Shown here piece by piece: positions 33,285 through 45,167 of a stretch of DNA of 64,000 bases. The stretch comes from Mastigamoeba balamuthi (taxonomy: Eukaryota; Evosea; Mastigamoebida; Mastigamoebidae): assembly GCA_902651635.1 (NCBI GenBank), contig CACRSC010000007.1:152604-216603 (forward strand), read 5' to 3'. The number at the start of each line of letters is the position of its first letter. Position 1 is the first letter of the stretch. Both the position numbers and the translations under genes were made by a program. The notes under the pieces were generated by a model. It ran no database searches. It saw nothing but the letters and a program-made list of their open reading frames with translations, and was not told the origin of the DNA.

Positions 33285-34967
33285 TCATATACGGCGGCGT
33301 AGGACTGTGCCCAGTAGGGCGGGGAACTCGCTCACCACGAAGAGCTCGCGCTGCTGCTTGGGCGACACGAACCGCATGGCCTCGAACTCCTCGTTGACCT
33401 CGTACGTGCACCAGAACCTCCCCGTCCCCCGCGGGTCGTTGGCCAGGGCCCCGACTGCCCCGCAGCTGCGCCCCAGCGTGCCGTTTGCCGCCGGCCCTCT
33501 CCACTCGATCCCGTCTACGCTCAGCTGCACGTCGAGCGAGAGCTGCAGGCCCATTGAGTGCGCGAACACGACCGACACGCGCGACCCTGCAGCCCGCGCT
33601 CGAAGGAAGTCCGCTCCGTAGAAGTGCCCCTCGCCGACGCCGCACGCGTCGGCCGTCCTTGCGGCGTAGGCCTCGGCCTCGGCGCCGCTGAGGTTCGCGA
33701 TGAGGACTGCCCCGAGCGCGCAGGGCAGTGGGGGAATCCACGCGGTCTGCACGCGCATGTCGAACGCGGCAGCGGGGCTGTGCACTGCCAGCCACTCCCT
33801 CTCGACCGGGGTCAGCGTCTGCGCGGCGATGTCGAGGGGCGAGGGCCCCGCGTTGCTCAGCAGCGCGCACATGTAGCTGAACGAGCAGACAGACCTCGCG
33901 GCCTGCTGGAACTGCGGTGCCTCCACCGACAGAGCAACTCCGATCTTCTTGGCGTACTTGGCAGCTGACTTGGCCGCAGAGGCCTCCGCGGAGAGGTCGT
34001 GCGGCGCTGGCGGGCCTCTCGCAGGGTCCGGGGGCAAGCTGGCGTTGTCGTTGCCCCACCGGCGGAGGAACGTCACGTGCGACATGGGAACCGCGTGCGC
34101 CCCGAGCGCTCCGAGCGCGCTGTCCGCGTGCAGCAGCTCCGCGGGCGTCAGCGACTGCCGAGCGAGCACCAGCAGCTCCTCAGCGTGCTCCCGAGCGAAC
34201 ACCGAGCCCAGCCCCGCCTCGCAGCCCCCGGCGCGGGTCTCCGTCGGGGCCGCGAGGCAGTGCGGGCGCGTGGGCTCGCGGAGGAACGCGGCGACCAGCG
34301 AGTACACTGTGCTGCCGACGTCCCACAGATCGTCCTGCGCAAAGCACGCGTCTGCCCCCGACGCGCTGCAGGCCGCGTACCTCGCGAGCTCCCCCATGCC
34401 CTCGCGCGAGTTGTGCACCGCGAGGCGCGTGGCGCCCGCGTAGGGCTCCGGCAGCTCGAGGCACTCGGGCGTGAGCTCGAGCCCCGTGTTGTCGTTCCAC
34501 ACGACGACCGTCCCGAACAGCCCGAGGTGCGCCAGGCGCGTGGCCAGCGCCCTCGCTGCGTGCGGGTGCGCCCGCGTCACGACGACCGCCGCCAGCGCGG
34601 TCCCCGCAGCGGCAGCCCTGGCCCGCAGCAGCAGCCCGGGGGACGCGTCCATCCTCAGCCACCACCTCGCTGCCCTCAGCAGCACGTCAGACGGGAGCAG
34701 CGCAGCACGCTCGCAGGGGGCGTACGCACTCGGCGGCAGGTGAGCCAGAGTGGCGCAGCGGGTGCGGGTGGCGTTGGGTGGGGCGAGGAAGGCAGCGTGG
34801 AGCGGCGGTGGGCCGGCGAGGGCTGCGGGGCGCTGGGCGAGGCCGTGCGGGACGACGGGGGGCGACGGCGTGGCGAAGAGGTCCGGGGACGGCAGCCAGG
34901 CCATCACGGACACTTGCACAAGGGCGCACGCCAGCAGCAGCCACGCCACGTCGCGAGAGCACCGCAT
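33285..34967 (-). CDS. Signal-anchored glycosyltransferase-like protein
   Basis: A single exon encodes 560 residues. Residues ~8-23 (AWLLLACALVQVSVMAW) look like a signal peptide or type II signal anchor. A segment near residues 125-215 has glycosyltransferase-like features: AAVVVTRAHP, GTVVVWNDNTG, then CFAQDDLWDVGSTVYSLVAA, with an acidic DD that could act as the metal-binding DxD-type site. The C-terminal half carries N-glycosylation sequons and a beta-rich segment (SVVFAHSMGLQLSLDVQLSV) that may be a separate carbohydrate-binding-like domain. I cannot name the family; EXT-like/GT64 enzymes share the VVWN motif but not clearly the rest. Lumenal Golgi or secretory location is inferred. It is divergent from the EF-hand gene, with only 91 bp between start codons. 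Confidence 0.65.
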   Translation of the reverse strand: MRCSRDVAWLLLACALVQVSVMAWLPSPDLFATPSPPVVPHGLAQRPAALAGPPPLHAAFLAPPNATRTRCATLAHLPPSAYAPCERAALLPSDVLLRAARWWLRMDASPGLLLRARAAAAGTALAAVVVTRAHPHAARALATRLAHLGLFGTVVVWNDNTGLELTPECLELPEPYAGATRLAVHNSREGMGELARYAACSASGADACFAQDDLWDVGSTVYSLVAAFLREPTRPHCLAAPTETRAGGCEAGLGSVFAREHAEELLVLARQSLTPAELLHADSALGALGAHAVPMSHVTFLRRWGNDNASLPPDPARGPPAPHDLSAEASAAKSAAKYAKKIGVALSVEAPQFQQAARSVCSFSYMCALLSNAGPSPLDIAAQTLTPVEREWLAVHSPAAAFDMRVQTAWIPPLPCALGAVLIANLSGAEAEAYAARTADACGVGEGHFYGADFLRARAAGSRVSVVFAHSMGLQLSLDVQLSVDGIEWRGPAANGTLGRSCGAVGALANDPRGTGRFWCTYEVNEEFEAMRFVSPKQQRELFVVSEFPALLGTVLRRRI

Positions 34968-35058
34968 TCTCGGGGACGGGCTCGCAGATCGGCCCGCTGC
35001 GTTTTGTTGGGAAGATTGTGGTATCTCGCCTGCAATATCTCGTCATTTGCGCCCAAAA

Positions 35059-35985
35059 ATGGAACACAGGGCTCCCCCTGCAACGAGCAGTCGAAGTCGC
35101 AACGATCGCTCGCCCGCGCCTCGAAGGAGCGCTGCGGGCAGTGCCGCTGCCGCTGCTGGGACGCCTCCCCAGCGTCTCGCCCTGAGGGGGCGCGTAGAGG
35201 CACCCCCAGCCACGGCTCCGGCCAAGACAGCGGCCCCGCCGCCAGCTGCCCAGCGCAACACCCGTGCTGCGGCCACCAAGGTCGAGGACCCACCTCCCGA
35301 GACGGCGCGGGACGACGGCAACGTAGCGGATGGACTCTCTGTGCGCGGAGGTCGGTCGGGGTGGCCTCGCATGCTGACACCGGCTTCCCAGTGGGAGACC
35401 AAGACGCTGAAGGATGTGTGGGAGGTGTTCGACTTCAGCAGAGACGGGAGGCTCTCGCTTTACGAGTTACGAGTATCACACGCATTCATCCACGTCACAG
35501 CTGGCGAGCTCACTGATGACTGCAGGATCGAGAGGGCTGTAACGGAGGTGCTGCCCCAGATGGCGAAGCACAAGGAGGTCATACTGCTGGCCTTCAAGAC
35601 CGCGGACACAAGCGAGGTGAGCGAATGGAGCCAAGCCACATTCGTGCCACCCGAGCAACAGGGCTGAGAACAGCCGCAGGATGAGTTTATACAGTTCAAC
35701 GAGTTCGAGGACCTTCTGCGGCTGCTGTGCCAGTACGACCGGGTGTGGAAGAAGTTCGAGCAGCTCGACACGTCGGGAGACCACCGCGTGTCGTTTGACG
35801 AGTTCAGGGAGGGCTACGGCATCCTCGGGCTGCCCCAGGCGAGCGAGGATGACCTGCGCAGGGACTTTGACAGCATGGACTCCAACCGTGGCGGCTACGT
35901 TCTCTTCAACGAGTTCTGTGTCTACTTTGCTCGCAGAGCAGCTAGGCAGGCAGCGCCGACTGCCGCAGACAGGCGCTTGCGGTAA
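35059..35985 (+). CDS. EF-hand calcium-binding protein
   Basis: Exons 35059-35616 and 35680-35985 give about 287 residues (intron of 63 nt, donor GTGAGC). The first ~100 residues are a disordered, Pro/Ala/Arg-rich tail. Four EF-hand-like units follow. DFSRDGRLSLYE and DTSGDHRVSFDE have the full set of calcium-binding positions. The second unit (around EVLPQMAKHKEVILLAFKTA) and the last (DSNRGGYVLFNE) are degenerate. The arrangement, with EVLPQ, VILLAF and a second pair of hands, recalls the flagellar calcium-binding protein/calflagin group, but the similarity is not decisive. A cytosolic or cortical calcium sensor is the likely role. No N-myristoylation motif is seen. Confidence 0.8.
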
Positions 35986-36109
35986 CGAAGAGTGCACAGA
36001 GAATTGTCGCGAGGCAACTGCGGAGTATTTAACTTTGCTGGCTCTCGTCGTGCCACACTATTGGGAGTTGGCGATGGGGCGGACAAGCTCAGCTCCGCAT
36101 TCTTCTACC

Positions 36110-38289
36110 TCAAAGGAACATCCTGACAGGATGTGCCTCGGTGTTGAACACGTATCGGTCGAGCGGGACGAGCTCGTCGGGCATGAACAGCAGATACAGA
36201 TACTGCGCAGCAGGGCGTGAGAAGCGAGCCATGCACGGAAGGAAAAGAGGGAAAGAAGGCAGCACCTTGACGGTCTCGGCGAGGAAATAGCTCGGCATGG
36301 CGTTGTCCTTGTTCGGGTCCGAGCTTCGCACGTCTGTAATGCCGCTATACCCGTAAGACGCGCGGCAGTGCTTCTCGATCGCCTTGAACGCGGCCCAGCC
36401 CCAGTCGCGGTACTTTTGCTCGTGCGTGTAGCGCCACATGTAGAAGAAGGCCTCGATGGCCTCGGGGCGGAGCAGGTACTGGTGCGCCCCGGCACTGAAG
36501 TCGTTCTGCGGGCCGAAGTATGCGACCTCTGGGCCTATGCCGGTGGACATCCTCGCGTACATCTCGTGGCAGGTCTCCGCGATGCCCGCAGCGACCTTGA
36601 GGTGCTCGCCGCTGTTCGGGTTGCCGCCGACCAGCGAGCTGTTGTGCAGCACAGCGCCAATGCCGAACATGCCCGTGGCAAAGCAGGCGAGGTGGTCCAT
36701 CTTGCCGACGGGGTTGCCGTTCTCCATCTCGGCAATATACGTCAGGCCAGAGGGCTTGCTCTTCTTGATGAGGTGCTTGACGATTGCGTCGGCAGCAACG
36801 TCGTACATCTTGCGGTAGCGGGTGGAGACGTCGGGCCTGAGGTTGCCGCCCTGCAGCGCCCAGACCTTTGCCAGGTACTCGTAGTAGCTGTCGCCCATGG
36901 CGCCCAGCGTGATGGTGGAAGGCCTGAAGTTGCCGTCCTCCACGCTGAGGTAGATGGGGTACAGCCCCTCGATCTTCTTCGGGGCCCTCTCGAGGTCGTC
37001 GAGGATCTTCTCGGCCTGTACGAGTGACAGTCAGCACTCCTCCCGCGCGTGCCCACTGGCGCTCTACTCACGACGTCCTGGTACAGCGAGTTGTTGAGGT
37101 GGCGAGACAGGTAGATGAACTCGAGCTGCACGGTGCCGGCCTCGGACAGGATGGCCAGACCCCCGTTCCACGACGGGTTCCTCACCTGGCGACTGCACAG
37201 GGTCCCCCCTCAGCCTCAGTGCGCGCAGGTACACAAGGGAGCGAGCAGCAGCGCACGTCTGGAAGTTGATCGTCGTGTAGGGGATGCCGGAGCGCGTGCG
37301 GTACGCGGGCATGAGGGCGTCGGCGCACTCCTGGGCCTTGAGCAGGAAGACCTTGTCGCCGGTGAAGTCGTAGGCGCTGAGGAGGCCGCCGACGACGCGG
37401 ATGACCGTCTCGAAGACGGAGACGTCCTTGTACTGGTTGAACTTGAGCTGCGTGGCCACCCACTCCCTCGCCTTGTCGAACTCGGGCTTCATGCCCATCA
37501 GGAACAGCGTGTCGAGCGCGTCGATGATCGTGGCGCCCTGCCCCAGCCAGTCGTACGACTGCCCCGTCACGGGCCTGACCTCGTCCGCCCCCCACGCCTT
37601 GGAGTAGCCCTCCCACGCGTGCTTCATCATCTGCGCTCGCAAGCGTTGGGGGTCAACCCAATCAATGGATCGAATGCAATACAACGTCCGGGGTAACTCC
37701 AGATAAAGCATGGGGGTGGTGGGCGGGAGGGACCACGGGGAGCAGGAGGCGCACCGCGCGGATGGCCTCAGCACGCTCGTGGGCCGTGGAAGCGTCGAGG
37801 TTGGGCTTGTCGGGCGCGGGCTCCTTGGGGATGAACTCGCGGATGAGCTCGTCGGGCGTCCACGTGGCGGCCCACTGCCTGGGCGGCAGCACCGGCTTGG
37901 CCCGCTCCGGCGCCTTGTCCTCCTCTGCCGTGTCCGTGGGGTGGTCCAGCGGCTCCTCGTCGACGACGGGCGGGGCCACCACCACGGGGTCTGGCCTCTG
38001 CGGCCGCGCAGGCCCGTTGTCCAGCGTTATCGGCCCCAGAAACGAGATCGCCCTCGGCACTGCAGCGACGGCACTGAGTGGACTGCGCGGAATGGGCGCG
38101 GGGGGACGGGCTGCGGGTCGGGCGGGGGGAGGTGGCCGGGGCCGGCGCACTCGTGGACAGGGGCCGCGTCTCGATGGGTGCGGTGCCAAAGTGTATGACG
38201 CTGCAGAGAGAGACGAAAGACCCGAGGAACAGGATGATTGCGAGCCTGCTGCGCGGCGTCGCCTTGGGTTGCGCGCTCCGGCGGAACAT
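36110..38289 (-). CDS. Class I alpha-1,2-mannosidase (GH47), type II membrane protein
   Basis: GH47 enzymes trim alpha-1,2-mannose from N-glycans in the ER or Golgi. From ATG 38289 a basic tail precedes a hydrophobic anchor (LAIILFLGSFVSLCSVIHFG), then a Pro-rich stem. The catalytic (alpha/alpha)7 barrel is spread over several exons: WVDPQRLRAQMMKHAWEGYS, GATIIDALDTLFLMGM, SVFETVIRVVGGLLSAYDFT, GGLAILSEAGTVQLEFIYLS, LGAMGDSYYEYLAKVWAL, EMENGNPVGKMDHLACFATG and YLLRPEAIEAFFYMWRYT. It ends with LDRYVFNTEAHP, which supplies the conserved Thr that coordinates calcium. Glu residues in FETVIR, QLEF and RPEAIEAFF match the family's active-site positions. Introns lie near 37028-37070, 37185-37260, 37630-37700 and 38050-38110, and one near 36215-36265 separates FLAETVK from YLYLLFMPDE. 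The family is identified with confidence; ER versus Golgi type is not. Confidence 0.92.
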
Positions 38290-38492
38290 GGTCGCTGCGG
38301 GGGGTCCTCACTGGTGGCGGGGGGTCGAGTGCGGTGAAGGCCCTCGACGCTCCGCGCGACGGTGTTACACTTTTTTATTGAGAGCAAAAATCTCCACACT
38401 GTGTGACACACACCCGCCCCCACAGACCAAAGCGGCAGGAGATATCCAGACCACATATCTCTCAGTTACTGAACCCGGCCAAAAGACCATCA

Positions 38493-39757
<1,265 letters not shown>

Positions 39758-39852
39758 CGCAGCTGATGGTGTGATGAGAAGATAACACACCATAAATATC
39801 GTGATATGTTCTGTACCGAGAGAGCGACAGAGTTCAGCGATTGGGAGAGACC

Positions 39853-41348
39853 ATGAACATCGCACCGTACAAGCCGCCAGAGGGCCTGCATCAGTTCTCG
39901 CTGAGCGCTGAGGACACACCATTTCTCTCGGTGCAGTGGCTCCTCCTTCGCGGGAGGGGACCCACCGCAAGGCGTTCTGCTGACGGTCGCTCGCAGCCCT
40001 GGGCCTCGCCGCTCTCCGACCAGTCCATGGGCGCTGCCTCCCCCGCGTCGCCCCTGTTCGGCAACGTCTCGTTCCTCGGCCCTGCGCCGGAGACGCCGGC
40101 CATGGCCATGGCACCGGGAAGCGCTCCCCCGTCTCCCCCGCAGCCGCCACCCCTGTTCGTGGGCGTTCCCAAGGAGGAGATGGTGCCGGACCTGCTGCAG
40201 GAGCAGCCAAAGGTGTGGGCGTATCCGACCGTGTTCGCGGAGGACCCCATACGCATGGCCGAGTGGAGGCCTGGCGAGGGTTTGTTTGTCGCGGCCGAGG
40301 CGACGGTGAAGGAGGGGGACCATGCAGTTGCCAGGGCGGGCGTGCTGCTCACGAGCGACCTCTTGCAGAAGACTGGGGTATTCTATTTCTACCGGCACAA
40401 GAAGACCAGCAAGAAGACCATCTGGATTAACAACGGGAAGCAAAAAGACAAGACGTACAAGTTCTACAAGGACCACAAGGAGGTGCTGCTGACCGAGTAC
40501 CGCTTCAAGGAAAACGATGTCAGGCTGGCCTGCGTCACCCTGTTCCGCCGTCCATACGACATGCCGAAGGTGACAAAGCTCGAACCTGTTGCCCTGCCGC
40601 AGAACTGCATCAAGGGATCGCCTGCCACGCCATGCGCTCCGCTGCATCCGGCCTCCTCGAGCGGGAGCATTGGCGATTCGGTGATCGAGAGTCCGCCTTC
40701 GCCTCCGCTTCCAGGGCACCTGAGCTCCTACACCGAGCCGGCGTCCTTCACAGTGCCACAGGCAGACCCGCAGGCCGCCCAGAAGCTGCAGCAGCTCAAG
40801 CCCGGAGAGAACATCGCCGTCTTGCAGGCCATGGAGATGATATGGACGTGCCTCGCGAACGTCATGGAGAGCGGCAAGTTCTCCCCTCACCTGCCCCACA
40901 AGAAGAGCAAGGCGGAGCACAACGCCGACATCGCCTACTACTACGTCGCCGAGCCGGTCTCAGCTGGAACAATCCAACCCGTTTTTCTAACGATTGTTTG
41001 CGAACAGGACATTCAAAGGGGCGACATTGTCGCGCTCAGGGCTAGAGGGCAGATGACCGTCCTCACTCGCGACACGTCGCCTGGCACGGACCTGCTGTTC
41101 ATCACCGCTGTGCCCACAAGTCCGCGCATTTTGTGCAACAAGCCCAAAGACGACGATCCAAACAAGTGCTGGCCTTCTCTGATATCGGCTGCTGACTGCC
41201 CCACAGGGATCTCAATAACATCGTAGCAGTTCTGGGCCACGTGCCTATCCGTATCGGCGGGGACTTCAAACTTGGAGATCTCGTGTTCCCTTCGGGGAGA
41301 AACGACGGTTGCGGAACTGCTCGCGCTTACTCGGAGAATCTGACGTAA
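39853..41348 (+). CDS. Orphan two-domain protein, possibly nucleic-acid binding
   Basis: I do not recognise this protein. Exons 39853-41165 and 41207-41348 give about 484 residues; the 41-nt intron (donor GTGCTG) joins NK to DLNNIVAVLGHV in frame. The N-terminal 110 residues are Pro-rich and disordered. A basic, aromatic block (GVFYFYRHKKTSKKTIWINN, then QKDKTYKFYKDHKEV and ENDVRLACVTLFRRPYDMP) looks like a compact beta-rich DNA- or RNA-binding domain; it has no zinc ligands. After a Pro/Ser linker comes a C-terminal domain with GDIVALRARGQMTVLT, LLFITAVPTSPRI, VLGHVPIRIGGDFKLGDLVF and PSGRNDGCGTARA. That pattern of paired short strands is seen in several uncharacterised protist proteins. The next orphan starts only 54 bp downstream on the same strand, so the two may be co-transcribed or share a history. 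Confidence 0.7.
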
Positions 41349-41402
41349 AGCTCTCTACCTATAACGCCATTGTCGTACCAATCACTGCATCACAGGGGCG
41401 TG

Positions 41403-42323
41403 ATGTCCCAGGTCGTCGGGCGAGTTATGGCAGGGAAAAGAGACGAAGACGGACTGGTGTTGTGCCGGGTTCTTGTGGACGAGTTTCGCGCGAAGCTCGC
41501 AGATCAGCTCAAGACGTTCCAGGACGAGATGGTTGAGAATCTAGACGTCATGGCTGCGGAGCAAGGCGACATGTGGAAGGTCATCGCCGCGATTCAGAAG
41601 AAGCAGCTCGAGATCGACGGCAAGCTGGAGGCTCTAGCGACCCAGCCAGTGCCTGCCCCAGCCCCAGCCTCAGCCCTTCCTGTTCAGACTGCGCACACCT
41701 CGGCGCATCCCTCGGTGGTACCGGTTCCGTCTCCGCCACCGATTGGACCTCAGCCGCATTCTCCGGCTTCGCTTCCAGTTCCGGAAGCGAAGCCGTCGCT
41801 CCCACCAGCATTGCCCTCTCCGTCTCTGGTTGTAATGGAGTGTGCGGCAACGAAACCGGGGGCTGCCCATGCTGCGGTAGCAAAGGCGGCCCTGAAGAAT
41901 CCAGAGTATTCGACGGCTGTGTCCCCTCCAAGCCCGCCCAAGCTCCCAGCGACCCCCAAGAAGGCCACACCGCCGTCAACGCCAAACGCAGCGCAGTCAA
42001 CTTCCCCGAGAACACCGAACAAGGTCGACTTGGAGTCGCTGTCGGCGCATGTGCGCAATGGGACGGCTCTGTTTGTAAAGGAGAAGGGCAACGGAGAGCT
42101 GCGCATCGTCGGCGGCCACGTCACACCCTTCTGGAACGACGTGGAGTACGAGACGCTCAATAAGATGTGCAAGGAAGCGCTGCACTCGCTGAACCTGTCC
42201 GACACGGCCAACAACGCGTGGCGTACAGTCAAAATCAAGGTCGGCGACAAGCTCGTTCCGATGGCGCGAGTGCGCGAGGAGCCCCGCTTGCTCGAGCAGG
42301 CCCAACTCAAAAACCAGCAATGA
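41403..42323 (+). CDS. Orphan coiled-coil and Pro-rich protein
   Basis: A single exon encodes 306 residues. Residues ~15-85 are predicted helical with heptads (VDEFRAKLADQLKTFQDEM, then MWKVIAAIQKKQLEIDGKL), suggesting dimerisation. A Pro/Ala/Ser-rich linker of about 115 residues follows, with several SPxP and TPxxP motifs that resemble proline-directed kinase sites. The C-terminal ~95 residues (LSAHVRNGTALFVKEKGNGE, ETLNKMCKEALHSLNLSDT, VKIKVGDKLVPMAR) look folded and do not match any family I know. ATG 41403 is the first in-frame ATG after the upstream gene's stop. Confidence 0.68.
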   Translation: MSQVVGRVMAGKRDEDGLVLCRVLVDEFRAKLADQLKTFQDEMVENLDVMAAEQGDMWKVIAAIQKKQLEIDGKLEALATQPVPAPAPASALPVQTAHTSAHPSVVPVPSPPPIGPQPHSPASLPVPEAKPSLPPALPSPSLVVMECAATKPGAAHAAVAKAALKNPEYSTAVSPPSPPKLPATPKKATPPSTPNAAQSTSPRTPNKVDLESLSAHVRNGTALFVKEKGNGELRIVGGHVTPFWNDVEYETLNKMCKEALHSLNLSDTANNAWRTVKIKVGDKLVPMARVREEPRLLEQAQLKNQQ

Positions 42324-42868
42324 AACCGAATACAAATAACGCAGGCCGGATCCGGCCCTTCTGCCCCGTTCAATTGAAAGAGTCCACTGGTATAACCGAT
42401 CGTGCTCTCTCGTGCTGGCCTCCCTGGAGGACTACGGTGGCCTCGGTCGCTGCCACGCCCGGGTGTGGTCAGGGCGAGTGCTGAGGAATGCTGAATCCGT
42501 TCAACTTATTTATCAGGCAGTTCTCAGAAATGCCACGAAAAAGCAACCCAACGGTAACGGTCGGTTCCGGGCCGGCGACGAGGGGCCTCACGCCCTGACC
42601 GAGAATGACGTGATAGCGGATCGGCAAGTGCACGAGAATGTCCGTTGAAGTGACCGATATTCGGTCGCCCCCGATATTTCATTTCTTGTGGACGCGAGGA
42701 GAAATCGTTCCCCCAAGGGTCATAGCGGAAAGCAGAGGAGAAGGCACAAAAGAGCTGTTATAGGCGGTGCGGCTCCGCGTTCTGGCTTTTCGGCGCAGCT
42801 GCCACAGACCCGGGCCCTCCCGACCGACGCCCCACCAGCAGACCACCCCAGTCGCGCCCCCCGCACGA
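42324..42868. other. Intergenic region upstream of the beta-helix gene
   Basis: About 545 nt with no supported gene. Two GATATT-type motifs (about 42656-42661 and 42673-42679) lie roughly 200 nt before the next start codon. The remainder is moderately GC-rich and non-repetitive. Confidence 0.55.
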
Positions 42869-44324
42869 ATGATACCGCAGCCGCAGCCGCCGCAGCAGGT
42901 CCCTGCGTCTGCGTCGTTCTCTGCCGACCCCATGCAGTCGATGAACCGCTCCTTCCTGCTGAGCGCCCAGCTCAACTCCGGGGGCTCGCCCTCGAGCCGC
43001 GCGTCGACGTCGCTGAGCGCGCTCCAGACAGGTCTCCGTCTCCCTGCCCTCTTTTTTTCTTTTCGCCTCGGCCTTATCGGGCCCTCTTGCCAACGGGCGG
43101 TGCGCAGAGATCAACACGGCGCCGGCTGGCGCGACGGTGCTGGTGCCGCCGGGCGTGCACGAGCTGGCGGGGCCGATCTCGATCAAGCGCCCGCTGCGCA
43201 TCGTGGGGTCGACGGGGGCCGCGGCGAGCGTGATACTGAGCATCGCGGTGCCCGGCGCGCGCCAGCCCGCCATCGCCATCACGGGCAGCGGCGCGCTGGA
43301 GCTCGACTGCGTGACGGTCGCGCTGGCGCCGTGCTGCGCGCCCGACGCGGTGGCGGCGGTCGCGCAGGGCGTGCAGACGTCGCTGTCGGTCGCGCGGACG
43401 TTCATCACGGGCGGCGGCGTGTGGTGCAAGGACGGCGCGCGGGCGCTGTTCACCAACTGCGACGTCACGACGTCGGGGCGCGAGGGCTCGCGCGGCGTCA
43501 ACGTCCACGGGCAGGGCTCGCGCGCGGAGCTGCGGCTGTCGGTCGTGCACGACTGCCCCTCGGGCGGCATCGCCGTGTGCAGCGGCGCAGAGGTCGCGGC
43601 CGAGAGCTGCGAGATCACGAGGTGCGGGGCCGCGGGCGTGGCGGCGGTCACGCAGGGGCGCGCGGCGGTCCGCGGGTGCACGATATCCAACAGCGTGCGC
43701 GGGGCCTCGTTCGCGGACCACGGCATCGGCGCGCTCGACGCGTGCCTCTTCGAGGGCAACGACCTCGCGGGGGTCACGGCCGAGGGCCAGTCGGAGCTCA
43801 CCATCCGCACGTGCCACTTCCGCGGCGGCCGCTCGTCGCTCATCTCGGTCGGCCAGGCGGCCGTCGCGATGGACGACTGCGACCTCTCGGGCGCCGCCGT
43901 GGCCGCCGCCTACGTCAAGGGCGGGTCCTGCGTCACGATGCGCAGGTGCCGCGCGCACGACAACGCCGGGGCCGCCGTCAGCGTGCACCGACAGGGCGCG
44001 GGCACGTTTGAGGACTGCGCGTTCGAGGCCTCGCGCGTGGGCCCCATAGTGAGCGTCGAGACGGGCAGCTGCCCGACGCTGCGCCGCTGCCTCGTCTCCG
44101 CGGGGCACGCGGGCGGCATCACGGCACTCGACCGCGCGGCCCCGGTGCTCGAGGACTGCACGGTCGCCGCCAACGCCTCGTTCGCCCTGCGCGTGGCGCG
44201 CGAGTCGGCCCCCGTCGTCCGCCGATGCGTGCTGCGCGACGCCCCCGTGCAGGTCTCTATCGACTCCAAGCCCAGCTTCGACAACTGCGCCGTCGACCGC
44301 CCGCTTGTCCAGTACCAATCGTAG
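42869..44324 (+). CDS. Right-handed parallel beta-helix repeat protein
   Basis: Exons 42869-43031 and 43108-44324 give about 459 residues; the split codon G|AG joins the exons in frame. A Pro/Gln/Ser-rich N-terminus precedes a pectin-lyase-like solenoid that begins with INTAPAGATVLVPPGVHELA, the usual entry strand. About a dozen coils of 22-25 residues follow, with recurring C-x-(I/F/V) turns such as ALELDCVTVALA, AAVRGCTISNSVRG, LTIRTCHFRGGRS, VAMDDCDLSGAAV and PVLEDCTVAANAS. No signal peptide or active-site Asp/Arg cluster of pectinases is evident. It is more likely an intracellular scaffold of the NosD/SHCBP1/F-box-only-11 kind than a secreted enzyme. Cysteines recur at one position per coil and may form an internal ladder. 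Confidence 0.85.
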
Positions 44325-44480
44325 CAGTACCACCTCATTAACTGAGACCACCTTTCTTGTTTGTTGTCCCGCACTTGCGTTCCTTTTTTCCCTTCGTTTT
44401 TTTGCCGTTTTCCGCTGCAGGTTTTCCCACGCATTTCATATTGTATCAATTGACCCTGCGCGTCGGATCGGGTCGCTGAG

Positions 44481-44891
44481 CTACTTGGGGGCCTGGCTGG
44501 CGGAGGGCGCGGCGCTGGGGAGGGGCGTGAGGACGGCCCGCCGGAAGCGGAGGCGCTTGGTGGCCGAGCAGGCGTAGCGCGCGGGGCCGTCGGGCATGTC
44601 GGGCGGCTCGGGCGCCCCGCGCTCGAAGATGAGGTCCGTCCCGCACACGTCCTCGAACGTGCCCACCCACAGCATGTCGCCGATCTTCAGCACGGGGCTC
44701 GCCGTGTCCATCCCCTGCGCGCGGCGTGGCGTGTTGGCTGGGCGGGGGGACGGGTCTCGAGCGGGTTTGGGCCCAGCGAGGACCGCTGCTGGGGCTGGGG
44801 AGCGCACGATGAGGGTGTAGGGCTGGGTGGGCGACATGTTGGCGGTGTCAAAGTCCTCGATCTCGGCCACGATGCGCATCGTGTCCGCCAT
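44481..44891 (-). CDS. GTF3C6: TFIIIC subunit 6 (triple-barrel Tfc7-like)
   Basis: GTF3C6 is a small subunit of the RNA polymerase III initiation factor TFIIIC, which binds tRNA gene promoters. Exons 44891-44808 and 44714-44481 give about 105 residues. The N-terminus IVAEIEDFDTANM is followed after the splice by PVLKIGDMLWVGTFEDVCGT and DLIFERG, then ATKRLRFRRAVLTP. These correspond to the conserved strands of the family (PxLxID...F.G.YEDTLGT.xIFEE...KKLxxxRxxL). The intron (44715-44807, 93 nt, donor GTGCGC, acceptor CGCGCAG) is a multiple of three and lacks a stop, so the unspliced frame is also open. Removing it brings the two conserved halves to family spacing. The family is poorly conserved in protists, so the call rests on this pattern. 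Confidence 0.78.
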   Translation of the reverse strand: MADTMRIVAEIEDFDTANMSPTQPYTLIVRSPAPAAVLAGPKPARDPSPRPANTPRRAQGMDTASPVLKIGDMLWVGTFEDVCGTDLIFERGAPEPPDMPDGPARYACSATKRLRFRRAVLTPLPSAAPSASQAPK

Positions 44892-45167
44892 CGCGCGCGC
44901 ACTGAGCGCCAGGAAAAATCCTGGTGGGGATACTGGCGGAGATTTGCCCCGATGATTCCCGATTTCTCGGCAAACTGCCGCTTGCTGCTCCTCCGGCCAC
45001 GAAGGAAAAACAGCAGCCACCTGATGCTGCGTATGGGGAAGGGTGGCCCGGGTGCGGAGAGAATGTGACGTGCTGATCTGCTGGATATTTCCAATAGTAT
45101 CCCCGTCGGAAACGCACAACGAAAACCCCCCGTCGCAATACACACCCTGTAGCAAACACCGCCACCC

